Assembly: GCF_009674535.1 (NCBI RefSeq)
Contig: NZ_WKJK01000004.1
Coordinates: 396,863-460,862, forward strand
DNA length: 64,000 nt
DNA from: Duganella guangzhouensis
GTDB taxonomy: Bacteria; Pseudomonadota; Gammaproteobacteria; Burkholderiales; Burkholderiaceae_D
Direction of reading: 5' to 3'
Shown: positions 18,254-25,930 of the stretch, piece after piece
How the letters are laid out: each line of letters starts with the position of its first letter
Position numbering within the stretch: position 1 is the stretch's first letter
The notes under the pieces: generated by a model
Databases searched by the model: none
The model's input: the letters and a program-made list of their open reading frames with translations, nothing else
What the model was told of the DNA's origin: nothing
Made by a program: the position numbers and the translations under genes

Positions 18254-18340
18254 CGGGGTCAATCCTCCCAAAGCTACACGGGCTCTACCGTAAGCGACGC
18301 TTACGGTAGAGCCCGTGTAGCTTTGGGAGGATTGACCCCG
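18254..18340. repeat. 87-bp perfect palindrome, type A copy 1
   Basis: Two 43-nt arms (18254-18296 and 18298-18340) are perfect reverse complements around one unpaired A. The arm begins CGGGGTCAATCC and contains AAGCTACACGGGCTCTACCG. It sits 7 nt after the cytochrome gene stop. A near-identical copy lies at 23205-23290. It could act as a terminator (GACCCCGTCTTT at the right end) or as a REP-like repeat. Confidence 0.9.
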
Positions 18341-18444
18341 TCTTTATGCGTTTTCCGCCTTTGTGAAGTTGTTTTTATTCGTTTTGTTTAAGTTTGACGA
18401 AACGTATGCTGGCGTCTATCGCCATCAACTCTCAAAGGTTCTTC

Positions 18445-18909
18445 ATGTCGGACGCAGTTCTCGATCTGCCACAGCAGTTGGCAGAGGTTCAAGCCCACGC
18501 TGAGGCGGCGGGTCTGTCGTATGCGGGTGGCGTGCCGCCTGCTCTTGCCTGGGAGCTGGTCTCCAGCGGTCAGGCGCTGCTGGTGGATGTGCGCACCGCC
18601 GAGGAGCGCAAGTTCGTCGGCCATGTGCCGGAGTCGCTGCATGTGCCTTGGGCCACCGGTACCGCGCTGACCCGTAATCCGCGTTTCGCCCGCGAGCTGG
18701 AGGCGAAGATCGGCGGCAAGGAGGCGGTGGCGCTGTTGCTGTGCCGTAGCGGCAAGCGCTCGGTGCTGGCGGCGGAGGCGGCGGCCAAGGCTGGCCTGTT
18801 GCATGTCTTCAATGTGCTGGAAGGTTTCGAGGGCGAACTCGACGCCCATCAGCAGCGCGGCCACGCCGATGGCTGGCGCTTCCATGGTCTGCCCTGGCTT
18901 CAGGACTGA
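18445..18909 (+). CDS. Rhodanese-like sulfurtransferase of the encapsulin operon
   Basis: This 154-residue protein is one rhodanese domain: LLVDVRTAEERKFVGHVPESLHVPW, then the active-site loop LLLCRSGKRSVLAAEAA with the catalytic Cys at about residue 99. It would accept and pass sulfane sulfur. ATG 18445 has an AAAGG ribosome site 7-12 nt upstream; the longer in-frame extension to 18394 lacks one and does not look conserved. It is the first gene of the encapsulin operon, 4 nt before the serine acetyltransferase gene. Confidence 0.9.
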   Translation: MSDAVLDLPQQLAEVQAHAEAAGLSYAGGVPPALAWELVSSGQALLVDVRTAEERKFVGHVPESLHVPWATGTALTRNPRFARELEAKIGGKEAVALLLCRSGKRSVLAAEAAAKAGLLHVFNVLEGFEGELDAHQQRGHADGWRFHGLPWLQD

Positions 18910-18913
18910 CACC

Positions 18914-19837
18914 ATGACGGCTACCTTCGATATCGGCGGTATCACCGCCGCGCTGCATGACGCCCGTCACCAGTGGCGCCAGGCGCAAAGCCGCAACAGC
19001 GAGGCCGGCAACCGTGAGTTTCCTTCGCGCGATGCGCTCTCTTCCATTATCGATTGCCTGAAGGGCGTGCTGTTCCCGATGCGCTTGGGGCCGCCCGATC
19101 TGCGCCAGGAAAGCGAGGATTTCCACGTCGCCCATGCGCTCGACGCGGCGCTGCACGCGTTGCTGCATCAGGTGCGTCGCGAGCTGCGCTACAACGCCAA
19201 TCTGCGCAGCGAAAGCCTGCCGGTTGATGAGGCGGCGCTGAGCGCAGTGCGCGCGTTCGCCGCCGCGCTGCCGCAGATCCGCACCCTGCTCGACAGCGAT
19301 GTGCTGGCGGCCTATCAGGGCGATCCGGCCGCGCGCAGTGTCGATGAGGTGCTGCTGTGCTATCCGGGCGTGCTGGCGATGATTCATTACCGCCTGGCAC
19401 ACCAGTTGTACACGCTGGATCTGCCGCTGTTGGCGCGCATTGTGTCCGAGCTGGCGCACAGTGCCACCGGCATCGACATTCATCCTGGCGCGCGTATCGG
19501 CGCCGGTTTCTTCATCGACCATGGCACCGGCGTGGTGATCGGCGAGACCGCCGTCATCGGCGCCCGCGTGCGCGTCTATCAGGCGGTCACGCTGGGCGCC
19601 AAGCGCTTCCCGACCGATGCCGAGGGCAATCTGCAGAAGGGTTTGCCGCGCCATCCGGTGGTGGAGGACGATGTGGTGATCTACGCCGGTGCCACTATTC
19701 TCGGTCGCATTACTCTTGGAAAAGGTGCCGTGATTGGCGGCAATGTCTGGCTGACTCACGACGTGCCCGCCGGCGGTCGCGTGGCGCAAGCCGAGTCGCG
19801 CGAGGGCGCGTTCGCTAACGGTATAGGTGGCTCATGA
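18914..19837 (+). CDS. cysE: Serine O-acetyltransferase (EpsC type)
   Basis: This 307-residue protein has an alpha-helical N-terminal half (~1-185) and a C-terminal left-handed beta-helix of hexapeptide repeats (GIDIHPGARIGAGFFIDHGT, VVIGETAVIGARVRVYQAVT, GKGAVIGGNVWL). The His/Asp pair in FIDHGTG is catalytic. It makes O-acetylserine, the acceptor for cysteine synthesis. Its place in the same operon as a cysteine desulfurase and an encapsulin shell is the known family 2A arrangement. It overlaps the Xre regulator gene by 4 nt. Confidence 0.93.
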   Translation: MTATFDIGGITAALHDARHQWRQAQSRNSEAGNREFPSRDALSSIIDCLKGVLFPMRLGPPDLRQESEDFHVAHALDAALHALLHQVRRELRYNANLRSESLPVDEAALSAVRAFAAALPQIRTLLDSDVLAAYQGDPAARSVDEVLLCYPGVLAMIHYRLAHQLYTLDLPLLARIVSELAHSATGIDIHPGARIGAGFFIDHGTGVVIGETAVIGARVRVYQAVTLGAKRFPTDAEGNLQKGLPRHPVVEDDVVIYAGATILGRITLGKGAVIGGNVWLTHDVPAGGRVAQAESREGAFANGIGGS

Positions 19838-20097
19838 ATGCACCAGCAAGTCTCAGCAGCGCACTGGTGCAGGGCTTCGGTCTGGGCGTGCGCCAACTGC
19901 GCGAGGCGCAGGGCTGGTCGCAGGAACGACTGGCGGAAAACTCCAATCTGAACCGCTCCTACATCGGTGAGATTGAGCGTGGTGTGGTAATTGCTTCGCT
20001 GGTGACGGTGGAGAAGTTGGCGTCGGCGCTGAAGCTGACGCCATCTGCTCTGCTCACTTACGGCGAGCGTTTGCGCGCGCCAGATGAGTCCGCCTGA
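19834..20097 (+). CDS. Xre-family HTH regulator within the encapsulin operon
   Basis: This 87-residue protein is a single helix-turn-helix domain: VRQLREAQGWSQERLAENSNLNRSYIGEIERG is the helix 1-3 region (written here in context; recognition helix near NRSYIGEIE), followed by VTVEKLASALKLTPSALL. The start overlaps the cysE stop (ATGA). Placed just before the encapsulin shell gene, it probably controls that gene or the operon. A repeated TTATGCATT site lies between the two genes. Confidence 0.88.
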   Translation: MNAPASLSSALVQGFGLGVRQLREAQGWSQERLAENSNLNRSYIGEIERGVVIASLVTVEKLASALKLTPSALLTYGERLRAPDESA

Positions 20098-20121
20098 TGG
20101 CTATAGCCTGTTGAGTAAACG

Positions 20122-20151
20122 TTATGCATTCTTCAAACTAGCTTATGCATT
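20122..20151. promoter_or_regulatory. Paired TTATGCATT sites before the encapsulin shell gene
   Basis: TTATGCATT occurs at 20122-20130 and again at 20143-20151, 21 bp apart (two helical turns), each containing the palindrome ATGCAT. The second copy is followed by a T-rich run. The sites sit 33-62 nt before the encapsulin ATG and 25 nt after the Xre stop, so they are candidate operators for the Xre protein or another sulfur regulator, and suggest an internal promoter. Confidence 0.45.
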
Positions 20152-20183
20152 TTTCTTCTTAACCAATCTTGATCGGAGTCACA

Positions 20184-21116
20184 ATGTCGGCAACTGTAGG
20201 TGGGACCACCGCGCTGGGCGATAACGCCGCACGGCAATTAGCAAACGCAACCAAGACAGCGCCGCAGCTGTCGACCATCAGCCCGCGCTGGCTGACGCAC
20301 TTGCTGCAGTGGGTGCCGGTGGAAGCCGGTATCTATCGCCTCAACCAGGTGAAAAATCCGGAAGCGATCAAGGTCACCTGCACCGCGCGCGAAGAAGAGA
20401 ACCAGCTGCCGCGCACCTATGTCGATTACGAAGAAAATCCACGCGAGTATTTCCTTAACGCGGTGTCGACCATTCTGGACGTGCACACCCGCGTGTCCGA
20501 TCTGTACAGCAGCCCGCATGACCAGATCAAAGAACAGCTGCGCCTGACCATCGAAACGATCAAGGAAAACCAGGAATCCGAACTGATCAACAACCCGGAT
20601 TACGGCCTGCTGGCGCAAGTAACCGATGAGCAACGCATCTTCCCGCTGACCGGCGCGCCGACCCCGGACGATCTGGACGAGCTGCTGACCAAGGTGTGGA
20701 AAGAGCCGGCCTTCTTCCTGACCCACCCGCTGGCGATTGCCGCCTTCGGCCGCGAAGCCACCCGTCGCGGCACGCCGCCGCCGACCATCAGCCTGTTCGG
20801 CTCGCAGTTCATCACCTGGCGCGGCATTCCGCTGATTCCGTCGGACAAAGTGCCTGTGGCCGATGGCAAGTCGAAAATCATCCTGCTGCGCGTGGGCGAC
20901 AAGCGTCAGGGCGTGGTTGGTTTGTTCCAGCCGGGCCTGCCTGGCGAACAAAGCCCGGGTCTGTCGGTGCGCTTCATGGGCATCAACAACCATGCGATTT
21001 CGTCGTATCTGATTTCGCTGTACTGCTCGCTGGCGGTGTTGACCCCGGACGCGCTGGCGGTGTTGGACGATGTCGAGATCGGCAAATACCACGACTATCC
21101 TGACACCTACAAATAA
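20184..21116 (+). CDS. srpI: Family 2A encapsulin shell protein (SrpI-like)
   Basis: This 310-residue protein matches the SrpI/family 2A encapsulin shell: an N-terminal arm (ALGDNAARQLANATKT), then ISPRWLTHLLQWVPVEAGIYRLNQV, NPREYFLNAVSTILDVHTRVSDL, and a C-terminal region with FLTHPLAIAAFGREATRRG and VGLFQPGLPGEQSPGLSVRF. Family 2A shells have the HK97 capsid fold and form a protein nanocompartment around a cysteine desulfurase; the family is linked to sulfur metabolism and storage. ATG 20184 has a GGAG site 6-9 nt upstream; an in-frame codon at 20169 precedes that site. The cargo gene follows 8 nt later. Confidence 0.92.
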   Translation: MSATVGGTTALGDNAARQLANATKTAPQLSTISPRWLTHLLQWVPVEAGIYRLNQVKNPEAIKVTCTAREEENQLPRTYVDYEENPREYFLNAVSTILDVHTRVSDLYSSPHDQIKEQLRLTIETIKENQESELINNPDYGLLAQVTDEQRIFPLTGAPTPDDLDELLTKVWKEPAFFLTHPLAIAAFGREATRRGTPPPTISLFGSQFITWRGIPLIPSDKVPVADGKSKIILLRVGDKRQGVVGLFQPGLPGEQSPGLSVRFMGINNHAISSYLISLYCSLAVLTPDALAVLDDVEIGKYHDYPDTYK

Positions 21117-21124
21117 GGTCCGCC

Positions 21125-23200
21125 GTGAGCCATCCATCTCCTACTCTGCCGGTGGCGGAGCCGGCCGGCGCGCCATTTGATCCGGCGGCGTTGGCGCGGT
21201 TGGCCAACGAGCTGTTCCAGGCATCGCCTGGCGCGGCCGGCGTGCCGCAAGCGCCGTTCAACACGCCGGTTGGCGTGCACGGCGTGCAGGCGCCGGGCAA
21301 TATCGCGCCGCCGGGTTCGCCGCTGGTCAGCCCGGCCGGCTTCGGCCCCGGCGTGCCGGGCACGCCGATCCCGCAAGGGCAACTGCCAGGCACCAATCTG
21401 ATTCCAGCGTCGCCGACCCAAGTGCTGTCGCTGGGCAACCGCGCACCGGCATTGGCGCCGGCCGCGCAGGCTGGCAACGGCGTGCCGGACAAGGTCTACA
21501 GCAGCCTGCCGGCGTACGAACCGCGCAGCGGCAGCAGCGTGCTGGGCGTGCCGGAGGCTGTGGGCGCGGATGCGCCGTCGGCTGGCGCGTCGCCGTTCTA
21601 CTTCCTCAACGAGCGCTACGGCCAGCCTGGCACCGGTGCCAGTCAGGGTAGCGCCGCGTCGTCCACCGCGCTGCCGCCGGGCGCCGCCTATCCGGAAGCC
21701 AGCCTGTATCCAGCGCCGCCGTTGGGTCTGCGCGAACTGAGTTCGCCACCGGCCACCGGCCTGCCGGGCACGCAAGCGTTGGCGCCAGCCTCCGCCGCAG
21801 CCAGCGCGCCTGGCGGCTCGGGCATCCCCGGCGCCAGCGCCGCCACCTCGCACGCCACGCCATCGGCCACCGACCGTCCACAATACTACTTTGTAGACGC
21901 CGTGGTGCTGCCGAGCGGCTACGTGACGCCACCCAAGCCGCAACCGCACGCCACCGTGCCGCTGGCTGGCGGCGATCGTCATCCGCCGTTCGACGTGCAC
22001 GCCGTGCGGCGCGATTTCCCGGTGCTGCAGGAGCGCGTCAACGGCCGTCAGCTGGTTTGGTTCGACAACGCCGCCACCACCCACAAGCCGCAGTCGGTGA
22101 TCGACCGCATCGCCTACTTCTACCAGCACGAGAACTCCAACATCCACCGTGCCGCGCATGAACTGGCGGCGCGCGCCACCGATGCCTACGAAGGCGCGCG
22201 CGAACGCGTCAAGCGCTTCATCAACGCACCGGATGTCAACGAAGTCATCTTCGTGCGCGGTACCACCGAGGCGATCAACCTGGTGGCCAAGAGCTGGGGC
22301 GCGCAGCACATCGGCGAGGGCGACGAAATCATCGTCTCCAATCTGGAGCACCATGCCAACATCGTACCGTGGCAACAGCTGGCCGCCGCCAAGGGCGCCA
22401 AGCTGCGCGTGATACCAGTCGACGACAGCGGCCAGATTCTGCTGGACGAATACCGCAAGCTGCTCAACGACCGCACCAAGCTGGTGTCGATCACCCAGGT
22501 GTCGAACGCGCTGGGCACGGTCACGCCGGTCAAGGAGATCGTCGAACTGGCGCACCGCGCCGGCGCCAAGGCGCTGGTCGATGGCGCGCAATCGGTATCG
22601 CACATGCGGGTCGACGTGCAGGATCTGGGGGCCGACTTCTTCGTCTTCTCCGGCCACAAAGTGTTCGGTCCGACCGGCATCGGCGTGGTGTGGGGCAAGC
22701 GAGAAGTGCTGGAAGACATGCCGCCATGGCAGGGCGGCGGCAACATGATCGCCGACGTCACGTTTGAAAGAACCGTGTTCCAGCCGATCCCCAACAAGTT
22801 CGAAGCCGGCACCGGCAACATCGCCGATGCGGTGGGCTTGGGCGCGGCGATCGACTACGTCAACCGTGTCGGCATCGAAAACATCGCCCGTTACGAGCAT
22901 GACCTGCTGGTGTACGGCACCGCGCAACTGCAGGACATCAAAGGCGTGCGCCTGGTTGGTACCGCAGCCAACAAAGCCAGCGTGCTGTCGTTCGTGTTGG
23001 CCGGCTACAGCACCGAAGAAGTCGGCAAAGCGCTGAACGAAGAAGGCATCGCCGTGCGCACGGGTCACCACTGCGCACAGCCGATCCTGCGTCGCTTCGG
23101 GCTCGAAACCACGGTACGGCCGTCGCTGGCGTTCTACAACACCTTCGACGAAATCGACCGCCTGGCGACCGTAGTCCGCCGCCTGGCCGGCCAGCGTTAA
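21125..23200 (+). CDS. Cysteine desulfurase, encapsulin cargo protein with long disordered N-terminus
   Basis: This 691-residue protein has a C-terminal SufS-type desulfurase (~residues 290-691): DNAATTHKPQSVI, ENSNIHRAAHELAARAT, PLP lysine in SGHKVFGPTG (~511) and the catalytic Cys in RTGHHCAQPI (~649). The first ~285 residues are rich in Pro, Gly, Ala and Ser and look disordered, as in family 2A cargo. Two aromatic patches, FYFLNERY (~157) and YYFVDAV (~254), stand out and are candidate shell-binding motifs. The start is GTG 21125, 8 nt after the shell gene. It would release sulfur from cysteine inside the compartment. Confidence 0.93.
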   Translation: MSHPSPTLPVAEPAGAPFDPAALARLANELFQASPGAAGVPQAPFNTPVGVHGVQAPGNIAPPGSPLVSPAGFGPGVPGTPIPQGQLPGTNLIPASPTQVLSLGNRAPALAPAAQAGNGVPDKVYSSLPAYEPRSGSSVLGVPEAVGADAPSAGASPFYFLNERYGQPGTGASQGSAASSTALPPGAAYPEASLYPAPPLGLRELSSPPATGLPGTQALAPASAAASAPGGSGIPGASAATSHATPSATDRPQYYFVDAVVLPSGYVTPPKPQPHATVPLAGGDRHPPFDVHAVRRDFPVLQERVNGRQLVWFDNAATTHKPQSVIDRIAYFYQHENSNIHRAAHELAARATDAYEGARERVKRFINAPDVNEVIFVRGTTEAINLVAKSWGAQHIGEGDEIIVSNLEHHANIVPWQQLAAAKGAKLRVIPVDDSGQILLDEYRKLLNDRTKLVSITQVSNALGTVTPVKEIVELAHRAGAKALVDGAQSVSHMRVDVQDLGADFFVFSGHKVFGPTGIGVVWGKREVLEDMPPWQGGGNMIADVTFERTVFQPIPNKFEAGTGNIADAVGLGAAIDYVNRVGIENIARYEHDLLVYGTAQLQDIKGVRLVGTAANKASVLSFVLAGYSTEEVGKALNEEGIAVRTGHHCAQPILRRFGLETTVRPSLAFYNTFDEIDRLATVVRRLAGQR

Positions 23201-23204
23201 ACCC

Positions 23205-23290
23205 CGGGGTCAATCCTCCCAAAGCTACACGGGCTCTACCGTAGCGGAACGCTACGGTAGAGCCCGTGTAGCTTTGGGAGGATTGCCCCC
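23205..23290. repeat. 86-bp palindrome, type A copy 2
   Basis: Arms of about 42 nt (CGGGGTCAATCC...) flank a GAA loop at 23247-23249; only the right tip differs (GCCCCC instead of ACCCCG). It matches the 18254 copy apart from the tip and the central bases. It fills the space between the desulfurase stop (23200) and the stop of the converging hypothetical gene (23292), so it could end transcription in both directions. With the first copy it brackets the encapsulin operon. Confidence 0.9.
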
Positions 23291-23291
23291 C

Positions 23292-23870
23292 TTATTTTTT
23301 GCGGGTGCGGATGGCGTTGATTTGTTTGAGCTCTTTGTCGTTGGCGTTGGCCAGTAGTGCTTCGTGGGCTTTGCCCAGCTCGATGTAGTGGGCTTGTTCG
23401 GGTGTCAGCGCTTGGCCGCGTAGTGCCCAGCTGGTCAACCATCCGGTCAGCAGGCAGCACAGTAGTACCAGCACGGTGTAGACGGCGATCCAGGCGCCGG
23501 TTTTGAATTGCAGCAGGTTGAGGGCGGCGCCGGTCTTGCGCGCGGCCTCGGTGGCGCTGCTCAGTTGTGTCACCATGTCGGCCACTGCGGCTTGGGTGGC
23601 GATGGTGGCGGCCTGGCTGGCTTGCTGCGCGGCGGTGTTGGCGATTTGCTGCGCTTCGGCGTTTAGCGCGACGGCGTCGGCGATTTTGCTGTCGATCTGG
23701 CTCAGGCCGGCATTGGCCAGCCGGACCAGCTTGTCGCAGTTGGCGATCTGCCGCGTGACGTTGGCCACTTCGCCATGAAACCGTTCCACTTCTTTGGCGT
23801 GGGCGTCGAGCTTGTCTTGGAAGAGGTCGGCTTGGTTCATGGCGCGGGCGGCAAGTGGCGATGCCGCCAT
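23292..23870 (-). CDS. Hypothetical coiled-coil protein with one membrane segment
   Basis: This 192-residue protein is not recognised. Residues ~10-130 are charged then Ala/Gln-rich, heptad-like and predicted helical (coiled coil). One hydrophobic segment follows (WIAVYTVLVLLCCLLTGWL, ~140-160), and the C-terminal ~40 residues are charged and basic at the end. The start at 23870 is 8 nt after the lysR stop, supporting cotranscription with yeiH and lysR; a start at 23840 is also possible. It could be an inner-membrane protein with a cytoplasmic coiled coil, similar in build to small mobilisation or chemoreceptor-like proteins, but I cannot name it. Confidence 0.6.
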   Translation of the reverse strand: MAASPLAARAMNQADLFQDKLDAHAKEVERFHGEVANVTRQIANCDKLVRLANAGLSQIDSKIADAVALNAEAQQIANTAAQQASQAATIATQAAVADMVTQLSSATEAARKTGAALNLLQFKTGAWIAVYTVLVLLCCLLTGWLTSWALRGQALTPEQAHYIELGKAHEALLANANDKELKQINAIRTRKK

Positions 23871-23878
23871 GATACCGC

Positions 23879-24760
23879 TTACGCGGCCTGAACGATATGC
23901 GCCAGCGCCTGTGCCGCCCGGCTCTGGTGGCGCTGGCGATGATGCAGCAGCGAAAATGGTCTTGGCGGCAAATCAAGGTTGGCCCGGCACAGCAGTCCGG
24001 CCTGCAGATGCGGCGCCACCACCAGTTCGGACGCCACCGCCGCATACGGCCCGGCCAGCACCGCGCTGCGTACCGCTTCGTTGGACGGCAGCGCCAGCGC
24101 TACCTTCAGCTGCGATGGCGTGATGTCCAGCGCCGCCAGCCGCGCTTCAAACGCCGAGCGCGTGCCCGAGCCTTGTTCGCGCATGATCCATTCGGCGTCC
24201 AGCAGCGCGGCGCGGTCCAGCGCGCGGCCATCGGCCCACGCGTGGTCGGGCGCCACCACGATCGTGATGTGGTCGTCGCCCAGTGGCGTCACTACCAGTT
24301 CCGGCTCGTCGACACCGTCTTCCACCAGTCCCAGATCGGCGGTGCCGTCGCGCACCGCTTGCGCCACGCTGCTGGTGTTGCCGATGGTGAGGCTGAGCGC
24401 GATCAGCGGATATTGCCGGTGAAACGCCAGCAGCAGCGGCGGCAGCCAGTAGCTGGCGATGGTCTGACTGGCGTGTACCGCCAGCGTGCCGCGCTGCAGC
24501 CCGGCCAGTTCGGCCAGCGCCATTTCGGCGTTGCGGGCGGCGGCCAACGTGGCGCGCGCCTTGGTCAGAAACTGACGGCCGGCGTCGTTGAGCTGGATGC
24601 CGCGACCCATGCGGTGAAACAGCGGGGTGTCGTAGCGCTCTTCCAGCGCGCGGATCGAGGCGCTGACCGCCGACGGCGTCAACGCCAGCGCGTCGGCCGC
24701 CTGCGTCAGGTGTTCGCGCTCGGCGACGGCGATGAAAATGCGCAGTTGTTCCAGCGTCAT
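23879..24760 (-). CDS. LysR-family regulator next to yeiH
   Basis: This 293-residue LysR regulator has the N-terminal winged helix (LEQLRIFIAVAEREHLTQAADALALTPSAVSASIRALE, quoted here as its first 39 residues region, with SAVSASIRALE as recognition helix) and a periplasmic-binding-like effector domain. It starts 9 nt after the yeiH stop on the same strand. In other bacteria yeiH-type genes are controlled by an adjacent LysR protein (YeiE) that senses sulfite-related or amino-acid signals; a similar role is likely but inferred. Confidence 0.85.
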   Translation of the reverse strand: MTLEQLRIFIAVAEREHLTQAADALALTPSAVSASIRALEERYDTPLFHRMGRGIQLNDAGRQFLTKARATLAAARNAEMALAELAGLQRGTLAVHASQTIASYWLPPLLLAFHRQYPLIALSLTIGNTSSVAQAVRDGTADLGLVEDGVDEPELVVTPLGDDHITIVVAPDHAWADGRALDRAALLDAEWIMREQGSGTRSAFEARLAALDITPSQLKVALALPSNEAVRSAVLAGPYAAVASELVVAPHLQAGLLCRANLDLPPRPFSLLHHRQRHQSRAAQALAHIVQAA

Positions 24761-24769
24761 GCGAATTCC

Positions 24770-25774
24770 TTAAGCGATAGACAGAAAATGGATCAGGCCG
24801 AGGCTGATCGCACACAGCACCAGTAGCGACAGCACCACCACCATGGTAACCCGGCCACCGGCGCGCAGCACGCTGCGGGCGTCGACGCCCAGACCGAGCG
24901 CGGCCATCGACATCACGGTCAGCGCATCGGCCGCGTGCTGGGTGGGTGCCAGCACGGCGTGCGGGATCAGGTCGAAAGTGCGCAGCGCCATCAGCGCCAG
25001 GAAGCCGAGAATGAACCACGGCACCAGCTGCGACAACTGCGGCCGCTGGCGTTCGGCGCGCGGGCCGAACAGTGACAGCAGCAACACCACCGGTCCCAGC
25101 ATCATCACCCGTACCAGCTTGACCAGCGTGCCGACGTGGGCGCTGCTCAGCGACACCGCGCTGGTGGCGGCCAGCACCTGCGGCACGGCGTACACTGTGA
25201 GGCCGGCAAACACGCCGTACTGCATGGCCGACAGCGACAGCAGCGGCATCGCCAGCGGCAGAGCCAGCACCACCAGCACGCCCAGCACGGCGGTGAAGGA
25301 AATTGAGGCGGCCACGTCTTGGCCATCGGCGTCAATGACGGGCGCGACGGCGGCGATGGCCGAGTTGCCGCAGATGGAGTTACCGCAGGCGATCAGAATC
25401 GCCAGCTTGGCCGGCAGACCGCTGAGGCGGCCGATGGCGTAGCTGCTGACTATCGCCAGCACCACCACACCGGCGATGCCGGCTAGCAGCATCCAGCCCT
25501 TGGCCAGTAGCGATCCCGCGCTGACCGATGCGCCCAGCAGCAGCACCGCCAGTTCCAGCAACGTCTTGGCGCTGAACTGGATGCCGGCCGCGCCGCGCGT
25601 CCAAAGCGCCGAGGCCGGCGTCAGCGTGCGCAGGCTGGTGCCAAGCACGATCGCCAGCACCAGGCTTTCCAGCCAGGCGCGGCCAAACAATGCGCTTTCC
25701 AGGTGTTCAAGGCCGACGGCGGCGGCGGTGACCGCCGCGCACAGCAGCAGTCCGGGCAGGATGTTGGCACGCAT
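24770..25774 (-). CDS. yeiH: YeiH-family putative sulfate exporter
   Basis: This 334-residue protein has about ten membrane helices and the YeiH signatures GNSICGNSAIAAVAPVI and VYAVPQVLAAT. The UPF0324/YeiH family is annotated as a putative sulfate exporter, but the substrate is not well proven. It is the first gene of the yeiH-lysR-hypothetical operon. It converges on the encapsulin operon, so two sulfur-linked units face each other. An inverted repeat just upstream of its start may be the LysR operator. Confidence 0.88.
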   Translation of the reverse strand: MRANILPGLLLCAAVTAAAVGLEHLESALFGRAWLESLVLAIVLGTSLRTLTPASALWTRGAAGIQFSAKTLLELAVLLLGASVSAGSLLAKGWMLLAGIAGVVVLAIVSSYAIGRLSGLPAKLAILIACGNSICGNSAIAAVAPVIDADGQDVAASISFTAVLGVLVVLALPLAMPLLSLSAMQYGVFAGLTVYAVPQVLAATSAVSLSSAHVGTLVKLVRVMMLGPVVLLLSLFGPRAERQRPQLSQLVPWFILGFLALMALRTFDLIPHAVLAPTQHAADALTVMSMAALGLGVDARSVLRAGGRVTMVVVLSLLVLCAISLGLIHFLSIA

Positions 25775-25786
25775 TTCGCGCTCTCT

Positions 25787-25805
25787 TATTCAAATTCCGA
25801 ATAAG
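25787..25805. promoter_or_regulatory. Inverted repeat upstream of yeiH, putative LysR operator
   Basis: TTATTC and GAATAA are separated by 7 nt, giving a 19-bp near-palindrome 13-31 nt upstream of the yeiH start. The dyad with a T-N11-A core fits LysR-type binding sites. The gene for a LysR regulator is the second gene of the operon, so autoregulation is plausible. Confidence 0.5.
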
Positions 25806-25864
25806 CAAAGTATGAAAGCGTATGGCTATGCAGTCCATTGATATGTTCTGCACAAATTGTTCGA

Positions 25865-25912
25865 TTTAATAAAACAATCGCCCGGCGCGACCAAGTGGCC
25901 GGCGCCGGGCGA
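25865..25912 (-). terminator. Rho-independent terminator of the PAP2 phosphatase gene
   Basis: On the minus strand TCGCCCGGCGC pairs with GCGCCGGGCGA around a 13-nt loop and is followed by TTGTTTTATT. It lies about 20 nt after the phosphatase stop. Confidence 0.8.
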
Positions 25913-25930
25913 GAGCTGAGACGCGGAGGA

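Noticed and set aside
18254..18340. Reading the long palindromes as insertion-sequence ends
   Set aside because: No transposase or target-site duplication is seen, and the arms are contiguous rather than separated by a gene.
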